In this document: positions 1-8,100 of the stretch, piece by piece
Position numbering within the stretch: position 1 is the stretch's first letter
Layout of the letters: every line of letters begins with the position of its first letter
Assembly (NCBI GenBank): GCA_039922875.1
Contig: JBDTDV010000035.1
Location: forward strand, 1 to 38,854
Length of the DNA: 38,854 nt
From: JBDTDV01 sp039922875
GTDB taxonomy: Bacteria; Actinomycetota; Actinomycetes; Actinomycetales; Microbacteriaceae
Direction: 5' to 3'
Notes under the pieces: generated by a model
What the model was told of the DNA's origin: nothing
Database searches by the model: none
Seen by the model: only the letters and a program-made list of their open reading frames with translations
Translations under genes and position numbers: made by a program

Positions 1-2
1 TC

Positions 3-173
3 CTCTACAACGTGCAGCGTCTAGCGGGGTTCATGACCACCGCGAACGGCCACAAACTCGTCTTCGACATTGCCATGAACGGCGGCGTTTATCCCGACCT
101 GCCCTCCGCGCTCAAACAATCCGGGAACGATGTCTCGGACGTGGCGGCAGCCTTCCAACGAGCGCTGTCATGA
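3..173 (+). CDS. D-alanyl-D-alanine carboxypeptidase (PBP4/DacB family), C-terminal end only
   Basis: The window opens inside this gene; the reading frame starting at base 3 gives 56 residues and a TGA stop. The tail LAGFMTTANGHKLVFDIAMN lines up with the last part of the next gene (LAGYVDTAAGHRLAFAICLN), with the same spacing to the C-terminus. This marks it as a tandem paralogue of that PBP4-type enzyme, which would trim or cross-cut peptidoglycan peptides outside the membrane. The segment lies after the KTG motif, so no catalytic residue is visible. The stop overlaps the next start (ATGA), indicating translational coupling. The assignment rests on the paralogy rather than on motifs; that the two are tandem copies is seen directly in the protein alignment. 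Confidence 0.7.
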   Translation, partial: LYNVQRLAGFMTTANGHKLVFDIAMNGGVYPDLPSALKQSGNDVSDVAAAFQRALS

Positions 174-183
174 GCGCTGTCAT
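160..183. repeat. 12-base perfect tandem duplication carrying the dacB start codon
   Basis: The unit GAGCGCTGTCAT occurs twice in a row. Each copy is followed by G, so each supplies an ATGA. The first ATGA joins the upstream stop to the dacB start, and the second offers an alternative in-frame start four codons later. Confidence 0.9.
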
Positions 184-1831
184 GAGGCGCCACACGCCAC
201 GGCGGATTGCCGCAACGGTGCTCGCGATCGGTGCCATGACCGCCGTTACGGCGTGCACCGGGGGCGGCTCTGGCACCACAACGTCGGCGGCGCCCGATGG
301 GCTCTCCGATGCGATCACCGCGATCATGGAGCAGCCACGTTACGACAAAGCCAGCTGGAGTATCGAGGTGACCGATCTGGACAGTGGAAAGTCGCTCTAT
401 TCGGCGAACCCAGACCGGTTGGCCTTCACCGGTTCGACCCGCAAGCTGTTCTCGGTCGGCCTCGCACTCAAAGAGTTGGGTGCGGATCATCGCACCACTA
501 CATCCGTTTACCGGTCCGGCCCGCTGGATGGTTCGGGGGTTCTGCACGGCGACCTGAACCTGGTTGGTGCCGGTGACCTGACCTTCGGGGGGCGCCGAAC
601 GGCCGACGGGGGCCTGGCCTACACGGACTTCGACCACAACGACGCCAACAACCTCGGCACCGCAATCCTCACCCCGCAGGACCCGCTCGCCGGCGTCGAC
701 CAACTGGCACAACAGGTCAAAGCGTCCGGAATCCACGCGGTGGACGGCAACGTCGCCATCGATGACCGGCTCTTCCCCGCCTACCGGGTGCCGAACAACG
801 ACCTGCTCATCACCCCGACCATGGTCAACGAGAATATGGTCGACGTCACGATCACCCCGACGACTCCCGGCCAGCCTGCGAAGGTCGTGTATCGTCCGGA
901 GTCGGCCGCGCTGAAGGTGGTCAGCACCGTGCTCACCACGGCCGAGGGGACCGAGCCCACGGTCACGCTACCGAAGGTGGCGGCTCCGAGCGGTCAGGAG
1001 GTCACCGGGTTGGTCACCTGCGTCGCCCAGCCAGGATGCACCGCACAGGTCACCGGAACCATCCCGGTCGGATACACCGCGCCACTGTCTGGCGAGCACA
1101 GCTTCGTCGGGACGTTCCGCGTCGAAGACCCGGCCAGCTACGCCCGAACTACCTTCATCGAGGCGCTGGAGCGTGCTGGCGTCACGGTCAGTGCCCCCGC
1201 CGTCGCGCCGAACCCGAGTGACACGCTCCCGGCGTCCACCGCGAACACGCGGACAAATCGTGTTGCTTCGCTGGTGTCCCCAGAATTCGGCGCTCAGGCG
1301 AAGTTGATCCTGAAGGTGAGCCTGAATCTGGGGGCCAATCTTGCCCTCACCCAATTCGGCCTGGCCCACCGGGAGAAGACTCTCGCCGACGCGCTGGCCA
1401 CCGAACGAAAGGCTATTGTCGGGTTGAAGATTCCGTCGGCTGGGTTCGATTTCCCCACGAACGGCAGCGGAAGCCCAGATAGCCGGGCCACGCCGACCGC
1501 GATTGTCGACATGCTCACGGCGATGAGCCACACCGATGTCGCCGATACCTACAAAAAAGCGCTGCCAATCCTTGGCGTCAACGGCTCGCTCGCCCACACC
1601 GGCACCGATATGGCGGCCAAGGGGCACGTGTACGGCAAGACCGGCACCACCATTACCGGTGGCAAGTTGGAGGCCCAGACCCTCGCAGGTTATGTCGACA
1701 CTGCCGCCGGTCACCGGTTGGCCTTCGCGATCTGTCTCAACGATTATGGCCCGATCGGCAGTATTGAAGACGTCACGACGGTATTCACCGATGAAGCCGC
1801 CATCACCAACGCGCTCTATAAGATCGGTTGA
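170..1831 (+). CDS. dacB: D-alanyl-D-alanine carboxypeptidase/endopeptidase, PBP4 family, predicted lipoprotein
   Basis: A 553-residue penicillin-binding protein of the PBP4 (peptidase S13) family, expected to cut the terminal D-Ala or peptide cross-links in peptidoglycan on the outer face of the membrane. All three active-site motifs are visible: SxxK as STRK at residues 89-92, SxN as SLN in KVSLNLGANLAL, and KTG in HVYGKTGTT. The N-terminus is basic, then hydrophobic, and ends in a lipobox (VTAC, Cys29), so it is probably a membrane-anchored lipoprotein. Two ATGs are possible, at 170 and 182. Both lie in a perfect 12-base tandem duplication (160-183), and MRRHTPRR from 182 also gives a good signal peptide. 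The first overlaps the upstream stop. It converges on the nitrilase-family gene with a 23-base gap. Confidence 0.88.
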   Translation: MSAVMRRHTPRRIAATVLAIGAMTAVTACTGGGSGTTTSAAPDGLSDAITAIMEQPRYDKASWSIEVTDLDSGKSLYSANPDRLAFTGSTRKLFSVGLALKELGADHRTTTSVYRSGPLDGSGVLHGDLNLVGAGDLTFGGRRTADGGLAYTDFDHNDANNLGTAILTPQDPLAGVDQLAQQVKASGIHAVDGNVAIDDRLFPAYRVPNNDLLITPTMVNENMVDVTITPTTPGQPAKVVYRPESAALKVVSTVLTTAEGTEPTVTLPKVAAPSGQEVTGLVTCVAQPGCTAQVTGTIPVGYTAPLSGEHSFVGTFRVEDPASYARTTFIEALERAGVTVSAPAVAPNPSDTLPASTANTRTNRVASLVSPEFGAQAKLILKVSLNLGANLALTQFGLAHREKTLADALATERKAIVGLKIPSAGFDFPTNGSGSPDSRATPTAIVDMLTAMSHTDVADTYKKALPILGVNGSLAHTGTDMAAKGHVYGKTGTTITGGKLEAQTLAGYVDTAAGHRLAFAICLNDYGPIGSIEDVTTVFTDEAAITNALYKIG

Positions 1832-1854
1832 GCGCTCAGGTGACGCGCGACCTG

Positions 1855-2763
1855 TCACCGGTACAGTTCGGGCCGACGATCCGCGAAGACGTTATTGCGG
1901 TCGCCGATCGATTTATCGGCGGCTTGTGCGAGGTCGACCGTCGCGGTCAGCGTGCCCTCCATACCGAGCCGGAGCTCAGTGACCGTAAAGCCGTCCGGAT
2001 CGACAATGACACTGCCGCCCAGCCAATCCGTGCCGCGCTCGACCCCGACCCGATCGCAGGCGGCGATATACATGCGGTTCACCGCGGCATCCGCCTGCAC
2101 CTTCACCACCTCGGCCGGGCGCTCGCCGACCGGCCGAGGGAACAGCGGCCAGTTGACCGGTGCGCAGAGGATGCCGGCGCCGGCCAGAGCCGGCAGCCTC
2201 ACCCATTCCGGGAACTCGAGGTCGTAACAGATCACCACTGCGATTGCGCCGTACGTGGTAGCAACCACCGGTGGCGGCGCCGACGCCGGTGCGAAGAAGT
2301 CGACCTCGCGACCCCACAGGTGCACCTTGCGGTAAACCGCTCGAGGCCCGGATGCGTCCACGAGCGCGGCCGAGTCGTAGAACGCGCCAGTACCCTCAGG
2401 TATCGTGCCGCCGTCCTCGAAGCCAGTTCCCGAGTCGGCGGCTTCGGCGAAACCGCCGACGATGACCAGGTCATGCTCGGCGGCGAGTTGCTGCCAGTGC
2501 GCGATGGTCGGGCCATCTCTGCGCTCGGCAACCGCCGCCACCTCACTTCGCGACCGGAAGCAGTATCCGGTGCTGGCCAGTTCGGGCAGCACCACGATAT
2601 TCGCCCCGGCGTCGGCGGCACGTGACACGGCGGTGCTCAGCCGGGCGCGGTTCCCGGCCGGGTCCTCGACAGACGGCGTGAACTGACAGCACGCGACGAC
2701 GACCGGGCCGGGCCGGGAATCGGTGATCTGCCCGCTGGGCTGCTCGACACTATTCGCGGCCAC
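1855..2763 (-). CDS. Carbon-nitrogen hydrolase (nitrilase superfamily amidase)
   Basis: A 302-residue nitrilase-superfamily enzyme with the Glu-Lys-Cys triad in order: Glu61 in LPELASTGY, Lys146 in YRKVHLW and Cys179 in VICYDLEFPE. The family hydrolyses non-peptide C-N bonds of amides, carbamoyl compounds or nitriles in the cytoplasm. The gene is the last of a minus-strand operon after an NCS1 permease (2-base gap) and an agmatinase-type ureohydrolase. This fits an amidase for a nitrogen-rich small molecule, for example an N-carbamoylamine such as N-carbamoylputrescine, but the sequence does not fix the substrate. The C-terminal QADAAVNRMYIAACDRVGVE segment is typical of the amidase branches. 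Start and length suit the family. Confidence 0.85.
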   Translation of the reverse strand: MAANSVEQPSGQITDSRPGPVVVACCQFTPSVEDPAGNRARLSTAVSRAADAGANIVVLPELASTGYCFRSRSEVAAVAERRDGPTIAHWQQLAAEHDLVIVGGFAEAADSGTGFEDGGTIPEGTGAFYDSAALVDASGPRAVYRKVHLWGREVDFFAPASAPPPVVATTYGAIAVVICYDLEFPEWVRLPALAGAGILCAPVNWPLFPRPVGERPAEVVKVQADAAVNRMYIAACDRVGVERGTDWLGGSVIVDPDGFTVTELRLGMEGTLTATVDLAQAADKSIGDRNNVFADRRPELYR

Positions 2764-2765
2764 GG

Positions 2766-4229
2766 CTACTCGACGGTTCCTTCGAGCACGAGCCGGCTCT
2801 GGCGACGCGCTTCGAGCTCCGCTGTGCGGTCCAGGTTGCGGGCGAGCAGGTAGTACAGGCCGCCCGCGACCACGAGGCCGAAGATGAAGGAGATGTCAGC
2901 GCCGCCGAGCGCCTGGGCGACCGGCCCCTCATAGAACGTGGTCGAGAAGAACGGCACCATCACCAGGAAGCCGACCACGTACGCCGTGACGCCGCGCCAC
3001 GCCCAACGCCCGTAAAGTCCCTTCGGGTTGAAGATCTCGGTGATGGCGTACTCGCCGTGACGCACGAAGTAGAAGTCGACGAGGTTCACCGCCGTCCAGG
3101 GGATCAGGAAGTACAGCATCAGAATGACGAAGTTGTTGAAGCTGTCGAGATAATTGTCCGGAATCAGGATGGCGATGACCACGACGACGATCCCCACGAT
3201 GACCAGGCCGGTGACTCGAAGCCGAACCGTCGGCCGCATCGGCTTGAAGCCGTCGATTGCGCTCGCGCCGGTCAACATCGCGCCGTACGCGTTCACCCCC
3301 ATGATCGTCACCAAGGCGACCGACGCGATCAACACCGAGATGATCCCGAATCCGGGGAGGAGGTTGTCGCCGACCTCCTTGATCGCGCCGATGGCATCCG
3401 CCTTCGGGATCCTCTCGGCCAGGATCGAACCGAGCGACATCAGCCAGATCGCCGAGACCGCGGCGCCGGCATACGTCCAGCTGATCAGTTTGGGTGCGGA
3501 TGCGTTCTCGGGCAGATATCGGGAGTAGTCGGAGACGTACACCGCGTAGCTGATGTTGTATCCGGCGGCCAGTGAGAGCTGCACGAGGAAGGCGGTGCTG
3601 TTCCAGCCGGTGTCGGGTACCCCGGCGCCGGGTTGGAGAGTGGTGAGCGCGAGGATGGTCAGGATGGCGAACACGACGATCAGGATGTAGGTCAGCCAGC
3701 GCTGCACAAAATGCAAAAGGTCGTGACCGACCACGGCGATCACGATAGACACGGCAACCAGCAATGGGTACCACAACCATTTCCCACCCGGTAGAACCAG
3801 TTGGATGCCTTGGGTTGCCAGGATCACGTCGAACACCATGAAGCCGACGTAGACGAACACGGTGGCCGCGAACGGCAAGACGGCTCCGCGGCTGCCGAAT
3901 TGAGCGCGCGACTGAATCATCTGCGGCAGGCCCATCCGCGGGCCCTGGTTGGCGTGAAACGCCATGAAGAAAGTGCCGAAGCCGGCGCCGATCACGACGG
4001 CGAGGATGCTCCACGACACGCTGAGCCCCATCAGCGGTCCGGTGAATCCCACCACCATGGTCGGCAGGACGAAGTTTCCGGTGAACCAGAACGGGCCTTG
4101 GTGCCAGATCGTGCCCCGACGTTCTGCAAGCGGGACATAATCGATGGAGCGTCGTTCAATGACATGCTCGTGGTCAGCGCCCTGCGATGGGCCTGCAGTG
4201 GTACCGCGACCTGCGCTCTGACTGGTCAT
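2766..4229 (-). CDS. NCS1-family purine/cytosine-type permease
   Basis: A protein of about 487 residues with about 12 hydrophobic segments and the look of the NCS1 (nucleobase:cation symporter-1, CodB-like) family: an N-terminal ERRSIDYVPLAERR stretch, then WHQGPFWFTGN and later YVSDYSRYLP. Members import nucleobases, allantoin, hydantoins or related nitrogen compounds across the inner membrane. Two ATGs stand in tandem; the second, used here, lies 6 bases after an AAAGG ribosome site, while the first (4232) is only 3 bases away. It lies 22-25 bases after the ureohydrolase stop and 2 bases before the amidase, so it probably imports the substrate those enzymes share. Substrate identity is open. 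Confidence 0.85.
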   Translation of the reverse strand: MTSQSAGRGTTAGPSQGADHEHVIERRSIDYVPLAERRGTIWHQGPFWFTGNFVLPTMVVGFTGPLMGLSVSWSILAVVIGAGFGTFFMAFHANQGPRMGLPQMIQSRAQFGSRGAVLPFAATVFVYVGFMVFDVILATQGIQLVLPGGKWLWYPLLVAVSIVIAVVGHDLLHFVQRWLTYILIVVFAILTILALTTLQPGAGVPDTGWNSTAFLVQLSLAAGYNISYAVYVSDYSRYLPENASAPKLISWTYAGAAVSAIWLMSLGSILAERIPKADAIGAIKEVGDNLLPGFGIISVLIASVALVTIMGVNAYGAMLTGASAIDGFKPMRPTVRLRVTGLVIVGIVVVVIAILIPDNYLDSFNNFVILMLYFLIPWTAVNLVDFYFVRHGEYAITEIFNPKGLYGRWAWRGVTAYVVGFLVMVPFFSTTFYEGPVAQALGGADISFIFGLVVAGGLYYLLARNLDRTAELEARRQSRLVLEGTVE

Positions 4230-4254
4230 CATCGACCTTTCTGGTAAGGGATGC

Positions 4255-5208
4255 TCAATCTGCTGGGGGAGCCATAGCCGAAATGAGTTCGTAAATCACG
4301 TGGGCGGCAGCGATGCCGGTGATCTGCGCGTGATCGTATGCGGGTGCCACTTCGACCACATCCGCGCCGACGATTCTGGCATCGCCGAGTGCCCTGATCA
4401 TCGCGAGCAGTTCGCGACTGGTGAGGCCACCGGCCTCCGGTGTGCCGGTGCCCGGCGCATGAGATGGGTCGAGGACGTCGACGTCGACCGAGATATAGAT
4501 GGGCCGGTCACCGAGCCTGTCGTGCATCCGCTGGATGGCGACGGGTAGTCCTTCCGATTCGATTTCATCGCTGGCGATGATGGCGAAGCCGAGGCGTTTG
4601 TCGTCCCGGAGGTCGCGTCGGCCGTACAGCGGCCCCCTGATCCCGACGTGCAGGCTCGCCTCACGGTCGATCAGGCCTTCCTCCGAGGCGCGGCGGAACG
4701 GAGTGCCGTGGGTAACCGGTGCACCGAAGTAGGTGTCCCAGGTATCCAGGTGCGCATCGAAGTGCAGTACCGCCACCGGACCGTTGATCCGGGCGGCATT
4801 GCGCAGTAACGGCAGAGCGATGGTGTGGTCACCGCCGATGGTGACTAGTCGTGTCCCGTCGGTGCTCAGTTCCCGGGCGCCCGCTTCGATCTGCTGGACT
4901 GCCTCGTCGATGTTGAACGGATTCGCGATCATGTCGCCGGCATCCACGACTTGCTGGCTGGCGAACGGCTCGACATCCTGCACCGGGTTGTACGGCCGGA
5001 GCAGCCGCGATGACTCCCGGACATGGGCTGGACCGAATCGGGCCCCCGGACGGTAGCTGACCCCGCTGTCGAACGGCACCCCTACGACGGCGATGTCTGC
5101 GTTGTCGACCTGGTCTATTCGCGGCAAGCGGGCGAACGTGGCGATTCCGGCGTAGCGCGGATTGATACTCGCATCCGGTGGGCCGACGGGTTCTGCTGAC
5201 GTGGGCAT
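4255..5208 (-). CDS. Agmatinase-family ureohydrolase (agmatinase or guanidino-acid hydrolase)
   Basis: A 317-residue binuclear-metal ureohydrolase that releases urea from a guanidino compound. All metal ligands are present: His128 in GGDHT, Asp151-His153-Asp155 in HFDAHLDTW, and Asp242/Asp244 in SVDVDVLDPSHAPG. Agmatinase would give putrescine, which fits the diamine genes alongside. The HGTPFRRASEEGLID loop is also found in guanidinobutyrase and guanidinopropionase relatives, so the substrate is uncertain. A strong site (AAGAGGAG, 5 bases before ATG) supports the start. It is the second gene of the minus-strand operon, 69 bases after the nitronate monooxygenase stop. No HypA/HypB-like nickel chaperone genes lie beside it, which argues mildly against the nickel guanidine hydrolases that use such partners. 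Confidence 0.87.
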   Translation of the reverse strand: MPTSAEPVGPPDASINPRYAGIATFARLPRIDQVDNADIAVVGVPFDSGVSYRPGARFGPAHVRESSRLLRPYNPVQDVEPFASQQVVDAGDMIANPFNIDEAVQQIEAGARELSTDGTRLVTIGGDHTIALPLLRNAARINGPVAVLHFDAHLDTWDTYFGAPVTHGTPFRRASEEGLIDREASLHVGIRGPLYGRRDLRDDKRLGFAIIASDEIESEGLPVAIQRMHDRLGDRPIYISVDVDVLDPSHAPGTGTPEAGGLTSRELLAMIRALGDARIVGADVVEVAPAYDHAQITGIAAAHVIYELISAMAPPAD

Positions 5209-5277
5209 CTTCGCTCCTCTTCGTAACCGAGCGGAAGACGTGTGAGCAGGTGTTCGCGTTCAGCTACCACCAATAAT

Positions 5278-6309
5278 CTACGACTGATTCGCCGGGCGAG
5301 CGGGAGAAAATCGCGGGTTTCCATTCAGCGCCGACCGCGCCAGGTTGGCCATGGTCTGGATGATCGTGGCTGCCGGTGCGATCTCGTGCACGAGCGCCGC
5401 CCCCTGGCCGCCATAGAACGGAAGTGCCTCGACCGCGCCGGTCACCCCGGTGATCACGTCGGTGTCGTCGTACCGGAGGATCGGGTCTCCGCCGGGAGAG
5501 TGTGCGACCACCTCGCCGAACCCAGGCCGTCGATCGCCGACTGGGCGGCCGGCCTCCTCCCAGGCGGACACAGTGCTGTTGCGGATCACCCGGTGCTTTG
5601 CATCCGGCCAGCCGCCGTCGAAAATGGCTCCGAGCACGGTGTCGGTCTCCGTCGCGGCCAGAAGCGACCTGCGGTACTCGAGCGGGATGGCAGCCTCGGC
5701 GGCGAGTAGGAACCGGGTGCCGACGACGGCACCGTCGGCACCAAGCGCCAAGGCAGCCGCCAGACCGCGGCCATCGGCAATGCCCCCAGCCGCCAGTACC
5801 GGGACGGGGGCGACCGCATCGACGACAGCTGGGATCAGCACGAGCGACGAGACCGCACCCCAGACATGGCCGCCAGCTTCCCAGCCCTGCGCGATGAGCA
5901 CGTCGACGCCGGCCTCGACACTGCGGCGGGCTTCTTCGGCCGAGCCGACCGTGTGGATGTGCAGCGCACCGGCACCGTGGATCAGGTCGACGTAGGGTGC
6001 CGGATCGCCCCAGAAGGTCGAGACGATGCCGACCCCCGCCTCGCACGCGGCCGCGATTCGATCCTGTTGCGGCCAGGCCAGCACGAAATTCACTCCGAAC
6101 GGGGCCGGTGTGAGCTGCCTGAGCCGACTGATTTGGCTCCGGATCTCCTCCGGATCGCTCCAGCTGAGCCCCAGCATCCCCAGGCCGCCGGCCGCACAGA
6201 CCGCGGCGGCGAGCGTTGGCCCGGCGATCCGACCCATCGGAGCCTGGACGATTGGGACGGCGATTCCGACTCGAGCACAAAACGGGGTTACGAGGCGATC
6301 CACTGGCAT
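5278..6309 (-). CDS. Nitronate monooxygenase (2-nitropropane dioxygenase family)
   Basis: A 343-residue FMN TIM-barrel enzyme. The family signature is clear: PIVQAPMGRIAGP at residues 19-31, then AQGWEAGGHVWG carrying the likely catalytic His148, then PVLAAGGIADGRGLAAALALGADGAVVGTRFL, the phosphate-binding end of the barrel. Such enzymes oxidise alkyl nitronates, for example propionate-3-nitronate, to aldehydes or semialdehydes. As first gene of the operon it precedes the ureohydrolase, NCS1 permease and amidase. Its direct role there is not obvious; detoxifying a nitro analogue, or an unrecognised flavin reaction on the shared substrate, are both possible. The start has a GGAAGG site 8 bases upstream. 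The gap before it holds a large palindromic repeat. Confidence 0.87.
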   Translation of the reverse strand: MPVDRLVTPFCARVGIAVPIVQAPMGRIAGPTLAAAVCAAGGLGMLGLSWSDPEEIRSQISRLRQLTPAPFGVNFVLAWPQQDRIAAACEAGVGIVSTFWGDPAPYVDLIHGAGALHIHTVGSAEEARRSVEAGVDVLIAQGWEAGGHVWGAVSSLVLIPAVVDAVAPVPVLAAGGIADGRGLAAALALGADGAVVGTRFLLAAEAAIPLEYRRSLLAATETDTVLGAIFDGGWPDAKHRVIRNSTVSAWEEAGRPVGDRRPGFGEVVAHSPGGDPILRYDDTDVITGVTGAVEALPFYGGQGAALVHEIAPAATIIQTMANLARSALNGNPRFSPARPANQS

Positions 6310-6350
6310 TGTGCACCTTCCGCTTGGCTATGGCCCCAACCCGATGTCCA

Positions 6351-6418
6351 CCCGCTGAGGTGCAGACTTCGGCTAGTCCGAGGCGCTACTAACTAGCCGA
6401 AGTATGCACCTCAGCGGG
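6351..6418. repeat. Palindromic intergenic repeat, copy 1 (CCGCTGAGGTGC family)
   Basis: Two 27-base arms (6351-6377 and 6392-6418) are reverse complements with one mismatch, around a 14-base loop. Outer ends read CCCGCTGAGGTGCA and inner ends GGCTAGT. It lies between two minus-strand genes, downstream of the APC permease and upstream of the nitronate monooxygenase. The outer ends are shared with copies at 11534 and 25623. In RNA it would fold into a long hairpin, without a following T run. Confidence 0.95.
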
Positions 6419-6456
6419 GCTTTCGGGGAAGCTGGGGGGCGGGAGGGGGAGAGGGG

Positions 6457-7929
6457 CTAGGCGACGGGTTCTTTGTCGACGGGTGGAACGGCAACGCGCT
6501 CGGGCATTGCGTCCGGCAGCTCGAGCGGCCGACGGGTGAAGTACGTGCTGCCCTTGCGCCAGTAGATCGCCATCGGGATGATTCCGATCGCCAGCGCGCC
6601 GAGCCCGATGACGTCGACCACGGGGCCGAGCGAAGGAATCGACACGATGAAGATCCACAGCATGAACAGGGCGCCGAGCGCCGGCCAGAGCCCGATGAAG
6701 ATGAAGTTCTTCACCGACTTGAAGATCACTCGGCGATAGGCCACGACGACGGCCACTCCGGCCAGGCAATAGTAGAACGCGATCTGCAGGCCGATCGAGC
6801 TGATCGCATCCCCCAGGATCTCTCCGACGCTGCCGAGGAAGTTGGAGCCGATGAACAACACCAGCGAGACTCCGGTGACCACGAGCGTCGCGAAGGCAGG
6901 GGTACGCCACTTGGCGTGGGACTTGCCGAACGCGGCGGGCAGGGTGTGGTCCCGGCCCATTGCGAACAGCGACCGGGTGACCTGAATCAGTGTTGTCTCC
7001 AGGGTGGCGATGGTGGAGAGCATTACCGCAACGATCAGGATTTTGCCGCCGATTCCGGGCCAGATCACGTCGCCCAAAATGCCGAGGATGTTTCCGCCAT
7101 TGGCCTCGATGGTCTTGGCCGGCAAGATCACCTGCACGGCGACCGTGAACACCTCGAACAGCAGGAAGACGATGCCGACCCCGATCAGGCCGCCCGTTCC
7201 AGCGTTCTTATGACCGTTGTGGGTTTCCTCGTTGAGGTTCGAGCTGACATCCCAACCCCAGTAGTAGAAGGCGGCGATCAGGGCGGCGCCGACGAAGGCG
7301 TCGACTCCGCTGAAGTGGCTGAAGCCGAACCAGTCCCAGGAGAACGCCGCGCCGGCGGAGTGGCCGCCCATCGCGTGGGAAATGGCCACGACGGCGAACA
7401 CGGCGAGGATGGCGATCTCGATCGTTGACATGATCCACTGAGCCCTGGCGGTGATCCGCACGCCGACCAGCACGCAGGCGGCCATGATCAGGAACCAGAC
7501 CGCGCCGATGGCGGTGACCAGTGGAACATTCCCGGCATCCTTTGGGCTGAATAGTGCCACGGTCATAGAGCCGGCCGGTAGCGCGCCTGCGACCATGAAG
7601 ATCGTGGCCGAAACCACCAGCGCCCAGCCGCAGAGAAAGCCGAGGGTCGGATGGAGGGCGCGACCGACCCACGAGTATGCGGCGCCGGCGTTGACGTCGG
7701 CCCGGCCGAGGAACGCGAACGCGAAAGCGATGCCGAGCATCGGGATGGCGCACCACAGTAGTGCGGCGGGGCTGGCCAGACCAGCCGCGCCGACCAGCAC
7801 GGCGGTGGTTGCAGCGATGGAATATGCTGGTGCGCTGCCGGCGACCGCCATAACGACGGAACCTGCGGCGCTGATGCCATTGGCCTGAAGCTTGTGCTCG
7901 TTCGGCTCGGTGGCCACTGTATCGACCAT
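6457..7929 (-). CDS. APC-superfamily amino acid/polyamine permease
   Basis: A 490-residue inner-membrane transporter with about 12 hydrophobic segments and the APC motif near the N-terminus (GISAAGSVVMAVAGSAPAYS), followed by SWVGRALHP and WGWDVSSNLNEET. Relatives carry amino acids or putrescine by proton symport or exchange. The start at 7929 is chosen over an upstream ATG at 8001 because an AAAGGAG site lies 7 bases before it, and the extra 24 residues look non-native. It lies 171 bases after the aldehyde dehydrogenase on the same strand, with its own predicted promoter and an AT-rich palindrome between. It probably imports the amine or amino acid handled by the dehydrogenase and aminotransferase, most simply putrescine. 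Confidence 0.87.
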   Translation of the reverse strand: MVDTVATEPNEHKLQANGISAAGSVVMAVAGSAPAYSIAATTAVLVGAAGLASPAALLWCAIPMLGIAFAFAFLGRADVNAGAAYSWVGRALHPTLGFLCGWALVVSATIFMVAGALPAGSMTVALFSPKDAGNVPLVTAIGAVWFLIMAACVLVGVRITARAQWIMSTIEIAILAVFAVVAISHAMGGHSAGAAFSWDWFGFSHFSGVDAFVGAALIAAFYYWGWDVSSNLNEETHNGHKNAGTGGLIGVGIVFLLFEVFTVAVQVILPAKTIEANGGNILGILGDVIWPGIGGKILIVAVMLSTIATLETTLIQVTRSLFAMGRDHTLPAAFGKSHAKWRTPAFATLVVTGVSLVLFIGSNFLGSVGEILGDAISSIGLQIAFYYCLAGVAVVVAYRRVIFKSVKNFIFIGLWPALGALFMLWIFIVSIPSLGPVVDVIGLGALAIGIIPMAIYWRKGSTYFTRRPLELPDAMPERVAVPPVDKEPVA

Positions 7930-7971
7930 ATCCGTCTCCTTTAGGTCGTCATTGATCCTTCTGCTGGAGTG

Positions 7972-8001
7972 ACAGTAACATCGGGTTGTGGCCATTTGCA
8001 A
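7972..8001 (-). promoter_or_regulatory. Predicted promoter of the APC permease
   Basis: On the minus strand TTGCAA (8001-7996) is followed by an 18-base gap and TACTGT (7977-7972), a fair -35/-10 pair 42 bases before the ATG at 7929. The -35 box is part of GGCCATTTGCAA, a motif that recurs in the lrp/aldehyde dehydrogenase promoter gap. Confidence 0.45.
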
Positions 8002-8017
8002 TAGAAAATTTCGCTAA

Positions 8018-8035
8018 ATCCGAATTGATTTGGAT
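8018..8035. promoter_or_regulatory. AT-rich palindrome upstream of the APC permease, candidate operator
   Basis: ATCCGAATTGATTTGGAT is an 18-base inverted repeat in which 14 of 18 positions are symmetric (ATCC-N-AAT... / ...ATT-N-GGAT). It stands just upstream of the predicted permease promoter in locally AT-rich DNA. Lrp/AsnC proteins bind AT-rich imperfect palindromes, so the regulator at 9623 is the obvious candidate; this is inference. Confidence 0.4.
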
Positions 8036-8100
8036 AAAGACTTGCGGAATCAGTTGTGTAAAGCGAAGAAGTCGACGCTAACCGTTTGTGATGCTCGCGT

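Noticed and set aside
6310..6456. Guanidine or other riboswitch ahead of the ureohydrolase operon
   Set aside because: The only strong structure in this gap is the palindromic repeat shared with unrelated gaps; I saw no match to known guanidine riboswitch motifs.
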